Assembly: GCA_023151115.1 (NCBI GenBank) | Contig: JAKLJP010000034.1 | Location: forward strand, 1-64,000 | Length of the DNA stretch: 64,000 nt | Direction: 5' to 3' | From: Anaerolineae bacterium | GTDB taxonomy: Bacteria > Chloroflexota > Anaerolineae > 4572-78 > J111 | Part shown: piece by piece, positions 7,903-16,891 of the stretch | Position numbering within the stretch: position 1 is the stretch's first letter | Layout of the letters: each line of letters opens with the position of its first letter | Translations under genes and position numbers: made by a program | Notes under the pieces: generated by a model | What the model was told of the DNA's origin: nothing | What the model saw: the letters and a program-made list of their open reading frames with translations, nothing else | Database searches by the model: none

Positions 7903-8940
7903 ATGACCGAAATGACCTCCTACGAACGCTACATTGCCGTGTGCGAGCTGCGCGAGCCGGATCGAATGCCGGTTAGCCCGCTGATAATGACCTTTGCCGC
8001 CAAGTTGGCCGGCATTTCTTACAGCCAGTACTGTCTGTACGGCGAACTGATGGCCCAGGCGCAACTGGAGTGTATCCGCCGCTTTGGCTATGACAGCGTT
8101 AATGTCACCTCTGATGCAGTGCGCGAGTCGCAAACGTTGGGCGCGCCGGTTTTCTGGCAGGAGGATGATGTGCCCGCCGGCTCGGAGGAGCCGTTTATCA
8201 AGAGCCGGGATGATCTGAAAAAGCTGCATCTGCCCAACCCGCTAGGCGACAACCGTATGCACGAGCAGATCAAAGCCCTCAAAATTTTGCAGCAGGAGTT
8301 GGGCGAGGGCGAGGTGGTTTATGGCTGGGTGGAAGCGCCGTTTCAGGAGTCGGCCATGCTGCGTAACATCAACTACTTGATGACTGATGTTTATGATAAC
8401 CCGGCGTTGGTGCATGAGTTGATGCGCTTTAGTATGGAGATGGAACTGGAATTTGGCCTGGCCCAAATCGAGGCCGGAGCGCGCTTTATCGGCGTGGGCG
8501 ACGCTATCGCCACGCTGATTTCGCCCAAACATTTCGAAGAGTTCAACTTTCCCTATGTGGCCGAACTGATTGCGAGATTGAAAAAAGCCGGGGCGCGGGT
8601 CAAATATCACGCCTGCGGTAATACCAAAGCCTTATTGCCCCTCCTTAGCCAACTGGGGGCTGACATCCTCAATCTCGACTCGTTGGTAGACCTGGCCGGG
8701 GTGAAGGAAACCATGGGCGATCAAGTCTGTATTAAGGGCAACCTCGACCCGGTACGGGTTTTGCTCAACGGCACGCCGGAAAGCATTACCAAGGCGGTAC
8801 GCCAGTGCATCGAAATCGGCGGCCCTGGCGGCGGCTTTATTTTAAGCCCCGGCTGTGAAGTACCGCGCGATACACCCCTGGAAAATCTTGAGGCTTTTGT
8901 GCAGGCCGCGAAAACGTATGGGCGATATCCGCTCTCTTGA
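7903..8940 (+). CDS. Uroporphyrinogen decarboxylase-like (UroD/MtaA family) protein
   Basis: The 345-residue protein has the UroD/MtaA TIM-barrel pattern, with a probable zinc or cobamide-methyltransferase site at KYHACGNTK and the late block GFILSPGCEVPRDTPLENL. This subgroup typically includes methyl-group transferases of the MtaA/CmuA type rather than the heme-pathway enzyme, because the conserved heme-pathway N-terminus is missing. GGAGATGG lies about 10 nt before ATG 7903; ATG 7912 is an alternative. Its place between a PIG-L deacetylase and a dehydrogenase suggests demethylation or another step of glycoside catabolism. This is inferred from context. Confidence 0.75.
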   Translation: MTEMTSYERYIAVCELREPDRMPVSPLIMTFAAKLAGISYSQYCLYGELMAQAQLECIRRFGYDSVNVTSDAVRESQTLGAPVFWQEDDVPAGSEEPFIKSRDDLKKLHLPNPLGDNRMHEQIKALKILQQELGEGEVVYGWVEAPFQESAMLRNINYLMTDVYDNPALVHELMRFSMEMELEFGLAQIEAGARFIGVGDAIATLISPKHFEEFNFPYVAELIARLKKAGARVKYHACGNTKALLPLLSQLGADILNLDSLVDLAGVKETMGDQVCIKGNLDPVRVLLNGTPESITKAVRQCIEIGGPGGGFILSPGCEVPRDTPLENLEAFVQAAKTYGRYPLS

Positions 8941-8949
8941 GTACCACCC

Positions 8950-8973
8950 AGAATGAAAATGGAGTGCAAGTGA
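8950..8973. repeat. Partial copy of the GGAGTGCAA palindrome unit
   Basis: GAATGAAAATGGAGTGCAAG matches the left part of the full copy 9019-9111 and then diverges. It lies just after the UroD-like stop codon. Confidence 0.7.
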
Positions 8974-9018
8974 GCCATCTCCGGGGTGGGTACCGAAATA
9001 TGTGCCCTCTGGCTCTTG

Positions 9019-9111
9019 AGCACCACCAAGAATGAAAATGGAGTGCAAGGCTTGCCTTGCGACATAGCAAAGCAAGCTTTGCACTCCAGCAGCAGTCTAT
9101 TATCAGAGGAG
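9019..9111 (+). repeat. GGAGTGCAA palindrome unit, copy a, carrying a ribosome-binding site
   Basis: The palindrome occupies 9040-9087 (GGAGTGCAAGGCTTGC ... GCAAGCTTTGCACTCC). It is preceded by GAATGAAAAT and followed by AGTCTATTATCAGAGGAG. The AGAGGAG at its right edge is the ribosome-binding site of the gene starting at 9119. Confidence 0.85.
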
Positions 9112-9118
9112 AGAGGCG

Positions 9119-10120
9119 ATGCTCAAAGTAGGCATCCTCGGCGCGGGATTTATGGGCAGCACTCACGCCCGCGCTTTTGCCAAACAGATGGATACGCAAA
9201 TTGTCGCCATTTCATCCCGTTCGCCGGAAAAGGCGACAGCGCTGGCTCAGGAGGTGGGGGCGGAAGCAACCACCGACCACCTGGCCTTGGCGACCGACCC
9301 GCGAGTTGATGTCATCAGCAACACCCTGCCGACCCATCTGCATCAAGAATTGACTGTTGCTGCGCTCAACGCCGGTAAGCACGTCTTTTTGGAAAAGCCG
9401 ATGGGCTTGAGCGTGGCCGAGTGTGAGGTCATGATTGCTGCCGCTCAACAAAATGGGCGGCTATTGATGCTGGCCCACGTGTTACGCTTCTGGCCGGAAT
9501 ATGTCGCCCTGGTGGAGTTTGTCAAGAGCGGCGCGTTAGGCCGGTCACTCTCGGCGACGGCCAAGCGGCTGTCGGCCCGACCCACCTGGGGCGATTGGTT
9601 TGCCAACCCAGAGTGTACCGGCGGCGCGGTGCTCGATTTGCAGGTTCACGATTTGGATATGTTGAACTGGCTGTTTGGGACGCCCCAGACGGTCTATGCC
9701 CGAGGGCAGAAAGGCAGGTTCGGCGGCTGGGACCATACCCTGACGCTGCTCGATTACGGCGAGGTCAAGGCTTTTGCTGAGGGCACTATCCTCATGCCGG
9801 CGGGCTACCCCTTTACGATGACTCTGGCGGTGTTGTGCGAGAACGGCTCGGTGGAGTACAACTTTAGGGCTAGCGGCCCCGGCGTGGCATCCGGAACCGC
9901 TCCCGGGACCAGTTTGATGGTCTATGAAGCCGGAAAAGAGCCACGTGCTCTAACCAGCACACCTAGCAATGGCTACGAAAATCAAGTCGCCGCCTTTATC
10001 GAATGTGTCCGCACCAACCGCCCCCCCGATCGAGCGACTGCCGAGGATGGTCGCTTGGCGGTACAGACGGCTCTGGCGGCTCGGCAGTCGCTGGAAACGG
10101 GGGAAGTGGTAAGGTTATAA
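9119..10120 (+). CDS. Gfo/Idh/MocA-family oxidoreductase
   Basis: The 333-residue NAD(P)-dependent dehydrogenase begins with the Rossmann loop VGILGAGFMGSTHARAF and has the family motif EKPMGLSVAECE. Residues around DLQVHDLDMLNWLFG correspond to the conserved substrate region with the catalytic His. The family oxidises hydroxyls of sugars, inositols and their derivatives. ATG 9119 is set by the AGAGGAGAG contributed by the palindromic repeat. It is the last gene of the ROK-PIG-L-UroD-dehydrogenase run. The substrate is not identifiable. Confidence 0.9.
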   Translation: MLKVGILGAGFMGSTHARAFAKQMDTQIVAISSRSPEKATALAQEVGAEATTDHLALATDPRVDVISNTLPTHLHQELTVAALNAGKHVFLEKPMGLSVAECEVMIAAAQQNGRLLMLAHVLRFWPEYVALVEFVKSGALGRSLSATAKRLSARPTWGDWFANPECTGGAVLDLQVHDLDMLNWLFGTPQTVYARGQKGRFGGWDHTLTLLDYGEVKAFAEGTILMPAGYPFTMTLAVLCENGSVEYNFRASGPGVASGTAPGTSLMVYEAGKEPRALTSTPSNGYENQVAAFIECVRTNRPPDRATAEDGRLAVQTALAARQSLETGEVVRL

Positions 10121-10125
10121 ACGCC

Positions 10126-10872
10126 TTAAAATTTAGTACAAAAAGCTATATCTTCGTGGGAGTTCAGACTGAACTTTCGTGCAGTGGCCGGATTGAGTTG
10201 GGCAGGTAATTTCTTTGGCTTAACGATAAAACCTGCCTCGCTCAAACGGCTATAATAATCTTTGCCATAAAACCGGACATGGTCTTTGTGACCAAAAGCT
10301 TGTTCTCTAGCTTGTGAGTCTATAATGGTGGCATCTTCAAAAGTAATTTCTGCTTTGATGGGTACTTGCAAAACAGCCCAGCCCCCTCGTTTGAGCACCC
10401 GAAACAATTCGCACATCGCCTGCCTGTCTGCCGAGATATGTTCCAGAATATGGGAAGCATGAATTACGTCGAAGGTCTCTGTTGGAAAGGGAATTTGGGT
10501 CAAATCCATTTGTAGCATCGCGTAGGGTCTCAGATCCGCGGTGACATAGTCAATCGAGGGGCAAGTTTGAAAGATTTTGGTCAAGCAGGTTTCAGGCGCA
10601 ACGTGAAGCATTTTTTTTCGCTGTGATGAGAAAAGGTCGGTGCATTGTAGCATAAAGAGCCAACTCAGACGATGGCGTTCTAGCGAACTACAGACGGGGC
10701 AGCGGGCATTGAGACGGCGCCTAAAAGGTAAAAATTGACGTAAGTGACTTTGGCAGATAGGGCAGTAATACCGTAGGCCAAAGTAATAGAGCTTTTTGTA
10801 GGATTTGTAGAACCGGGGCTGATACTGTTCTGGCAAAATAGCCCGGCCAAGCTGCTTAACTAATAAATTCAT
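10126..10872 (-). CDS. Class I SAM-dependent methyltransferase with zinc-ribbon-like N-terminus
   Basis: The 248-residue protein has two Cys pairs near the N-terminus (CPIC and CPVC), likely a small zinc-binding module. A methyltransferase fold follows, with the late motifs FDVIHASHILEHI and LKRGGWAVLQVP. The first glycine-rich SAM loop is degenerate (LHVAPETCLTKIF), as in several glycan- or lipid-associated methyltransferases. It converges with the dehydrogenase gene with only 5 nt between stop codons. The substrate is unknown. Confidence 0.75.
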   Translation of the reverse strand: MNLLVKQLGRAILPEQYQPRFYKSYKKLYYFGLRYYCPICQSHLRQFLPFRRRLNARCPVCSSLERHRLSWLFMLQCTDLFSSQRKKMLHVAPETCLTKIFQTCPSIDYVTADLRPYAMLQMDLTQIPFPTETFDVIHASHILEHISADRQAMCELFRVLKRGGWAVLQVPIKAEITFEDATIIDSQAREQAFGHKDHVRFYGKDYYSRLSEAGFIVKPKKLPAQLNPATARKFSLNSHEDIAFCTKF

Positions 10873-10899
10873 CAGAGTTTCTTAAACCCTACCTGATCT

Positions 10900-11511
10900 T
10901 TAGTTTTTGATGAACTTCTCAAAAACCGGCCCAAAATCCTTGGGGACGTACGTCTCGTGGGCCTGCTTGAGCCAGTTAAAGGCATATTGGTTAACAGCCT
11001 TGAACTGTTCTTCGAGGGTGGTGGAACTGGTGGAACGGTTGATTGTGTTGGAGGCCGTTTCCAGGCTGTTTTGGGCATATTGGAGCATCTTGGCGTTTTC
11101 AAGCTGAATTGAGCCGATTTTGATCAGGGCTTTATACAAATCTTTCAGCTCTTCCATAAACTTTTTGTTCACGTCAATCGAATAGCTGTGTTCGCCCATA
11201 CTAAACTTGATCTCGATATCCATGTCCACCGTGCCGGCGGTTTCCAGCATCACATCGCGGATGGCGTATTTGAAGTAATCAAAGCGGCGCAGAGTGCGCT
11301 TTTTGCTTACGGCCGAGGTGCCATCTACGTGGATCAAGGCTTTGTTGGTAAAGCAGTATTCGTCGGTGCGGGACTTGATCAGAAAGATGATTTTTTCACC
11401 ATCTTCGTGCATGACATAGTCGTCGGACTCGACCTTGTCATAATCGGCCGGTTTGATAACCGAACCAATATCACTCAGGCCCAGCGCATCGGAAGCAAGT
11501 TTTTTGAACAT
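10900..11511 (-). CDS. Bacterial PH-domain protein (YvbH-like)
   Basis: The 203-residue product matches the bacterial pleckstrin-homology family: the N-terminal half MFKKLASDALGLSDIGSVI through YCFTNKALIHVDG and YFKYAIRDV is characteristic, and the C-terminal part resembles the YvbH extension. It is cytosolic, with no signal peptide. The family forms rings and may bind membranes or peptides; its physiological role is poorly known. The start has AAGGAG-like sequence upstream (GGAGAAAAC). It lies 28 nt from the methyltransferase gene in the same direction, so the two may be cotranscribed. Confidence 0.8.
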   Translation of the reverse strand: MFKKLASDALGLSDIGSVIKPADYDKVESDDYVMHEDGEKIIFLIKSRTDEYCFTNKALIHVDGTSAVSKKRTLRRFDYFKYAIRDVMLETAGTVDMDIEIKFSMGEHSYSIDVNKKFMEELKDLYKALIKIGSIQLENAKMLQYAQNSLETASNTINRSTSSTTLEEQFKAVNQYAFNWLKQAHETYVPKDFGPVFEKFIKN

Positions 11512-11650
11512 ACCTTGTTTTCTCCTTTGTTGATGAGATTGATTTGATGATTGCTTTGGGATTTTACCAGTTAATTCTATAATTTCAATTTTGGCTGGGG
11601 CAACTTTGGACTTGCAATTTTAAGGTCTTATGATGTGATATTTCACTTTA

Positions 11651-14176
11651 TCATTGGGTCTCGGAGATGATATTGGCAAAATTGATGGCCTCAACCAGGG
11701 TCATCGCTCGTCCGGCCTGGTATGCTTCCTCCCAGGCCTGTAAACCCAATCTATGGCTGGCTGCCTCTGTATTGCGCTGATAAACGGCCTGCTCCGCCGC
11801 AAATAACGGTACGTTTAGCAACGCAAGCAGGCTGTCCACCGCGCCGAGGAGGATGGCCCCGCGTCGAGGTTGGTCCTGGGTAACTGCTACCGAAGCCAGC
11901 CCGATTAGACATTCGATCACGCCCATACGATTGCCTATTTCTCGATGGAGTTCTAAAGCTTCAGCAAAGAGGGCTTCGGCTCGGAACAAATGGCCTTGTG
12001 CCAGTAAGACGTGGGCCAGATTATGTAACACAGCCGGTATTTCACTCCTGGCATTCGCTTGGCGCAGCAGGGGAAGGGCCGTCTGATAACGCTCAGCAGC
12101 CACTCCATAATCCTCCCGCAAGCGAGCTACATCACCCTGGTAGTTGAACGCCAGGCCGATGCCATAGGGTTGTCCAAGCTGGCGAAAGACCGCCATACCG
12201 GCATCTGCATACTGCTGTGCCTCATCAAGGTGGCCTTGTTGAAACGATAACAAGGTTCGGGCCAGGCTGGTAACGCCAACGTGCCAAACTGCCGGCGCGC
12301 CTGCCTGGTGCAAGATCAAAGCCCCCTGATCCACAACAGCGTAGGCATTATCCCCTCCGTTTGACAGCACCAGCACCGTCCCAATCATAAAGATGGCATA
12401 ACCGTGTGTAATGGGGTCGTTTAATTGTGCGCCCAGATCACGAGCCTGCTCAAATTGGGACATGGCCATTTCAAAATCGCCGGCAAAGAAGGCAAGGATA
12501 CCTGCGCCGAGCAAGGTGCGTCCATAGGGGGTGGTGACGGTAAGTCCAGCCGCTGTTGCTCGCTGAAGCAGTTCTTGCAGCCACTGGCGGCCTTCGCCCA
12601 CCTGTCCGTTGGTCCACCAGAACCACCATAAGGCCGCTCCAGCTTGCAGTCCCAGTTCCACATCGCCCTGGGAGGATAGGCTCCAGGCGAAGGCAGCGCG
12701 CAGGTTATTGTGATCGGCGTTTAGGCGCTGCATCCAGGCCACTTGTTCCGGCCCTTGTAGCCCGTGTTCACTTTCTATCGCCAACGACAAAAAGTACCGG
12801 GCATGGCGCGTCTGAATCAAAGGGGCTTCGGCGCGTTCATGCAGGCGGATGAGCGCAAACTCGCGGATTGTCTCCAGCATGGTAAAGCGCACCTCACCCT
12901 GCTCAGTGTGGCTGGTTTGTACCAGACTGTGATCTACCAACGACACCAGACTGTTGATGGCATCCCCAGTGTCGCCGCACACTGCCTCCGCCGCTTCCAG
13001 AGTCCAGCCACCCCAAAAAACACCCAGCCGAGCAAGATAGATCTTTTCCAGCTCGTTGAGTAAATCGTAACTCCAGCCAATCGCCGCTTCGAGGGTGCGC
13101 TGGCGGGCCGGGGCGTCTCGTGTTCCGCCCGTCAGAAAAGGCAGCCGCCGATCTAGCCGCGCCAAAAGCGCCGCTGGCGAAAATAGTTTGATCCGGGTAG
13201 CCGCCAGCTCAACGGCCAGCGGCAGGCCATCCAACCGCCGGCAGATCTCGGCAATTTGCTGAATATTGTCATCCCTAATTTCAAAACCGGGTTGGACGGC
13301 GCAGGCCCGCGCCACAAACAGGGCCACCGCCGGGTTCGCTGCCAGTGTCGCTGTTACTGGTTGAGAGGCAAGCTCAGGTAAGGCCAACGGCGGCACTATA
13401 AATTCGTGCTCGCCCAAAATACGCAGAGGAACACGGCTGGTACACAATACCTTCAAGGCCGGCGTAGCAGTCAGCAGGGCCGCGATGTCGGGCGCGGCAG
13501 AAGTGACATGCTCAAAGTTATCAAGCACCAGTATCATCTCCTCGCCGCGCAGGCGGTCGGCCAGGGCCGCAGCCAGGCTTCTGCCACTGTCCAACAACTC
13601 GAGGGCCTGGGCGATGGCCGGCAGGACATGCTCAGCATTGTGGAGGGGGGCCAGGGCCACAAAACATGCGCCCTCTCGAAATCTGGATTGAATCTGCTGG
13701 GCCACTTGCAGCGCCAGCCGCGTTTTGCCCACGCCGGGCGGGCCAATTAGCGTAACCAGGCGCACATCGGGCCGCAACAGCAACTCGCTTGCGGCATTAG
13801 TGGTATGTAAACGGCCGATTAACGGGTTGGGCGCTGCGGGTATTAAGTAACGCCGGGTTGTTGGTGGAGGCGGCATGGCAGACGACCCACTGCCTGCCCC
13901 GGCAGCTACAGAGAAGGAAACGATTGATGAGTCGCCCGGTGTCCCATTGCGGGCAAAGAGGATGAAGTTGGCCCGTATCTGCTCTGGAATGAGCAGCGTT
14001 TCGGCCAGGCGCTCGGCCAACAGCTTTGATGGCCGCAAATCATCCGCCTCAAGCCGCCGGATGGTGCCTTTAGCGCAAGGCACACGAGCCGCAAGCTCAA
14101 CCTGGGTCAGGTCAAGCGCCCGCCGCTGCCGCCGCAACCATTGGCCAAAGGTAATCTCAGAGTCCATCCTGTCCAT
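11651..14176 (-). CDS. XRE-STAND-TPR transcriptional regulator
   Basis: The 841-residue protein has three parts. Residues ~10-65 form an XRE helix-turn-helix (LTQVELAARVPCAKGTIRRLE). Residues ~115-400 form an NB-ARC/STAND NTPase with Walker A GPPGVGKT near 145-152, Walker B MILVLDNFEHV and the sensor LCTSRVPLRILGE. The C-terminal half consists of TPR-like helices. STAND regulators couple ligand binding by the repeats to ATP-dependent oligomerisation and DNA binding. ATG 14176 has GGAGATAA nearby. It is divergent from the two SnoaL-like genes at 14344, which are plausible targets. Confidence 0.85.
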   Translation of the reverse strand: MDRMDSEITFGQWLRRQRRALDLTQVELAARVPCAKGTIRRLEADDLRPSKLLAERLAETLLIPEQIRANFILFARNGTPGDSSIVSFSVAAGAGSGSSAMPPPPTTRRYLIPAAPNPLIGRLHTTNAASELLLRPDVRLVTLIGPPGVGKTRLALQVAQQIQSRFREGACFVALAPLHNAEHVLPAIAQALELLDSGRSLAAALADRLRGEEMILVLDNFEHVTSAAPDIAALLTATPALKVLCTSRVPLRILGEHEFIVPPLALPELASQPVTATLAANPAVALFVARACAVQPGFEIRDDNIQQIAEICRRLDGLPLAVELAATRIKLFSPAALLARLDRRLPFLTGGTRDAPARQRTLEAAIGWSYDLLNELEKIYLARLGVFWGGWTLEAAEAVCGDTGDAINSLVSLVDHSLVQTSHTEQGEVRFTMLETIREFALIRLHERAEAPLIQTRHARYFLSLAIESEHGLQGPEQVAWMQRLNADHNNLRAAFAWSLSSQGDVELGLQAGAALWWFWWTNGQVGEGRQWLQELLQRATAAGLTVTTPYGRTLLGAGILAFFAGDFEMAMSQFEQARDLGAQLNDPITHGYAIFMIGTVLVLSNGGDNAYAVVDQGALILHQAGAPAVWHVGVTSLARTLLSFQQGHLDEAQQYADAGMAVFRQLGQPYGIGLAFNYQGDVARLREDYGVAAERYQTALPLLRQANARSEIPAVLHNLAHVLLAQGHLFRAEALFAEALELHREIGNRMGVIECLIGLASVAVTQDQPRRGAILLGAVDSLLALLNVPLFAAEQAVYQRNTEAASHRLGLQAWEEAYQAGRAMTLVEAINFANIISETQ

Positions 14177-14343
14177 TTATCTCCATGAGGTCAGCGGGCT
14201 GCTTAAGCAGACGCCTCGGTGTACCTGTTTGTGGTACTTTTAGTGGCACTTAACGCCTCTCACTTTCCCACCGGATGCGCGATAATAGTATCATAACAAT
14301 CGAACAAATTCAATTAAATTTTAGCAGATAAGGAGATAAACAG

Positions 14344-14775
14344 ATGTCGAATCAGCAGTACAAAACAATTGTGCGCCGTCTGAATGAGGAGGCTTTTAGC
14401 GCCGACGGCGACCTATCAGTTGTTGACGAATTTGTGGCGGCAGACCTGGTAGATCACACCGCTCCACCCCACTTACAGCATGGCAAGGAAAGCCTGAAGC
14501 AATTGGCCCTAATCTGGCGGCAAGCATTTCCCGACCTTAAGGTAACGGTGCATGATATTGTTGCAGAGGATGATCTGGTGGTAATTGCCTGGTCGGGCGG
14601 TGGAACCCATTTGGGCGATTTGATGGGTATTCCGCCGACAGGCAAAACGGGGTTTATGTCGGGTATCACCTTCAACCGTATGCGTGACGGGCGCATTGTT
14701 GAACGCTGGGGAAATAATGATCAGGCCGGATTATTTGCACAGCTCGGCTTGATACCTGCGCCAACCTCAGCCTAA
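14344..14775 (+). CDS. SnoaL-like ester cyclase family protein (1)
   Basis: This 143-residue alpha+beta-barrel protein shows the SnoaL pattern: ADLVDHTAPPHLQHGKESL, the mid-protein VIAWSGGGTHLGDLMGIPPTGK and the ending GRIVERWGNNDQAGLFAQLGL. Relatives are polyketide cyclases or small-molecule isomerases; many are of unknown function. AAGGAGATAAACAG precedes ATG 14344. It forms a tandem pair with the similar gene at 14805, probably a duplication and one operon. Control by the divergent STAND regulator is likely but not proven. Confidence 0.85.
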   Translation: MSNQQYKTIVRRLNEEAFSADGDLSVVDEFVAADLVDHTAPPHLQHGKESLKQLALIWRQAFPDLKVTVHDIVAEDDLVVIAWSGGGTHLGDLMGIPPTGKTGFMSGITFNRMRDGRIVERWGNNDQAGLFAQLGLIPAPTSA

Positions 14776-14804
14776 ATATCTAAACAATAGTAAGGAGAAC
14801 AAGT

Positions 14805-15218
14805 ATGACAACTGAAATGAACAAAACATTGGTAAGACGTTTTTATCAAGCGGTGGATCAGGGCGACACCCAGGTAGTTGAAGAATTGTTCTCGGCGGAG
14901 TGGGAGAATGTAGACCCCTCCCTGCCCCCTATGCGCGGACTGGATGGCGCCCGCACCCTTGTGGGCATGTTTACGGCCAGTTTCCCCGACTTTACCAGTA
15001 AAATTGAGTTGATCGCGGCCGAGGATGACCGGGTAGCAATCCGAGCCACCCATACAGGCACGCATCGAGAGGTGTTCATGGGGGTACCACCAACGGGCAA
15101 GCAGGTCAGCGTTACCGCTACGGGCATCTTCACTGTTAAGGATGGTAAATTGATCGAGAACCGGGTTGTGTTTGATGCTTTTGGCCTTTTGCAGCAGTTG
15201 GGAGTGGTTCCCCAATAA
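14805..15218 (+). CDS. SnoaL-like ester cyclase family protein (2)
   Basis: This 137-residue paralogue of the preceding gene shares the order of motifs (VEELFSAEWENVDPS, RATHTGTHREVFMGVPPTGK, GKLIENRVVFDAFGLLQQLGV). The duplicates have diverged strongly, so different ligands are possible. TAAGGAGAACAAGT sits directly before ATG 14805, 29 nt after the first gene. No secretion signal is visible. The function is unassigned beyond the fold. Confidence 0.85.
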   Translation: MTTEMNKTLVRRFYQAVDQGDTQVVEELFSAEWENVDPSLPPMRGLDGARTLVGMFTASFPDFTSKIELIAAEDDRVAIRATHTGTHREVFMGVPPTGKQVSVTATGIFTVKDGKLIENRVVFDAFGLLQQLGVVPQ

Positions 15219-15242
15219 CTCAACACGTCCGGCTTTCTTGTT

Positions 15243-16736
15243 TTAAACCTCATCCAGTGGGAAAATGGGCCGGCTCAAGTGGCGATACGGAAAGCGGCCC
15301 AAATTAGCGCTGCACAGGCCGGGCGTGTCCAGCTCGATGACCCCGGCGGCGATGGGTAGGTAAGCAGCCCGGTAGGCTACGGCGGATTTGACTACAATCA
15401 TCTTCTGCTGCTCCGGGATCACCCCGACGCCACGCAGTTGGGCCAGGTCAAAGGGAGGGATTTTGCGCTCGGTCAGGATGATATTGACCCCGGCTACCCG
15501 CAGCCAGACTGTGCGGCCCATGTGGATGGTCTGGCCGAAGAAGGAGGCAAAGTGGTTGTCGGGCAGCTCGCACTCAAACACCCCATCAGACAGGGCGCGC
15601 ACCTGCCCTGTCACGCCGACCGGCTGGCTGTGCCAGCGGTCGGCCTTGCCGCCCACCTCCAGGGTAAGTTCCGCGCCCTGGCCAGCGTTCCAGCAGGCGG
15701 CGACGGCAGCGGGGTCGGCCAGCACAATCGTCCCTTCCTGCACCCCCTGGGCCAGCATCGCCCGCAGCGGCTCCGCGCCATCGCCGGGGGTGCCCCCGCC
15801 GATGTTGTCTGCCGAATCTACCAGGATAATCGGGCCGCCGGGCCGGGCTAGTGCCTGGATGACGGCCTGCTCCGGCGGCAGGAATTGAGGCAGGGTGGCC
15901 TGGCGCTGCTGCCACAGCAGGTCGGCCAGTTCTTCAGCGTAGCGTTGGGCCAGGTCTAGGTTGTTATCGGTGGTAACGACAAGGCTGGCCCCAGTGAAAG
16001 GTGTGTCGGCATAGGCAAAGCCGGCCATCACACAGATGGACAGGACTTCAGCCTCGGCCTTCATCTGGGCGGCGCGTTCATGCACGGCGCGCAGGGGTAA
16101 ATCCGCTGTGCCGGTGGCCTGGGGGGCCAGCAGCAGCGGTGGGTGACGATAGGCGGGGGTGGGTTTGATCTCGCCCCGCAGCAGCCGGGCCATCAGCGCG
16201 ACCGCTTCCAGCCCTTTGGCATGGGGGTCAATGTGGGGGTTGGTATCAAAAGCCACCAGCGTGTCGGCCAGTTCGACCGTGCGCGGGCTGAGGTTGCCGT
16301 GCATATCCAACTCGACTGCAATGGGGATGTCCGGTCCCACGATTTGGCGCACCCCGGCCAGGATGTCGCTTTCAGGGTCAAGCTGGTTTTCTGTGACCAT
16401 GGCCCCATGCAGGGCCAACAGCACGCCGTCAACGGGCATGGCCTCCTCCAGCCGCCGCAGCAGTTCCCCTAAAATGGTCTGGTAAGCGCTTTCATCTACC
16501 AGACCGCCGGGCATGGCCGCGCCGTAGGCTGTCGGCACAAGCATCCAGCCCTGCGCCTCTGCCCCTTCAATCATCCCCCCCATAGCCGAGCGAGTGCCGC
16601 GCAGCGCCTCCATTATTTCAGCGCCGTAATGCAGCGCCTGGCTTTGAAAGTCGGCCAGAAGGGTGGGTGTACCGGCAAAGCTGTGCGTTTCGTGGATAAT
16701 ACCGCCGATGGCGAGGCGAGGTGTAGAACTGGACAT
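15243..16736 (-). CDS. M81-family metallopeptidase (MlrC / microcystinase C-like)
   Basis: This 497-residue protein has the family signatures IGGIIHETHSF at the N-terminus, LLALHGAMV, VELDMHGNLSPRT and AFDTNPHIDPHAKG, which supply His and Asp zinc ligands. The C-terminal MlrC domain is present (SADNIGGGTPGDG). MlrC cleaves linearised microcystin peptides, but most family members probably act on other small peptides. ATG 16736 has GGGGAAATC upstream; the in-frame extension to 16796 runs into a dispersed hairpin repeat and is rejected. It is convergent with the SnoaL gene pair. Confidence 0.85.
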   Translation of the reverse strand: MSSSTPRLAIGGIIHETHSFAGTPTLLADFQSQALHYGAEIMEALRGTRSAMGGMIEGAEAQGWMLVPTAYGAAMPGGLVDESAYQTILGELLRRLEEAMPVDGVLLALHGAMVTENQLDPESDILAGVRQIVGPDIPIAVELDMHGNLSPRTVELADTLVAFDTNPHIDPHAKGLEAVALMARLLRGEIKPTPAYRHPPLLLAPQATGTADLPLRAVHERAAQMKAEAEVLSICVMAGFAYADTPFTGASLVVTTDNNLDLAQRYAEELADLLWQQRQATLPQFLPPEQAVIQALARPGGPIILVDSADNIGGGTPGDGAEPLRAMLAQGVQEGTIVLADPAAVAACWNAGQGAELTLEVGGKADRWHSQPVGVTGQVRALSDGVFECELPDNHFASFFGQTIHMGRTVWLRVAGVNIILTERKIPPFDLAQLRGVGVIPEQQKMIVVKSAVAYRAAYLPIAAGVIELDTPGLCSANLGRFPYRHLSRPIFPLDEV

Positions 16737-16766
16737 GATTTCCCCGGAAACAGTGATCAGTATACT

Positions 16767-16857
16767 CAGTAGATCCAAATTTCCGTAGGGTGGCATCCCT
16801 ATGCCGCCCGCTGACGCATAAGGATGCGCCAGCTACGGTGAAAAATTGGATCTACTG
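16767..16857. repeat. Dispersed hairpin repeat, copy 1 (TTTCCGTAGG family)
   Basis: Arms CAGTAGATCCAAATTTCCGTAG and the complement near 16833-16857 enclose GGTGGCATCCCTATGCCG. A second copy of the core lies at 29357-29425. It lies between the M81 gene start and the phoU stop. Confidence 0.8.
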
Positions 16858-16891
16858 ATACTGCTTACTGGTTACCTGTTCGGTTCTCTGC

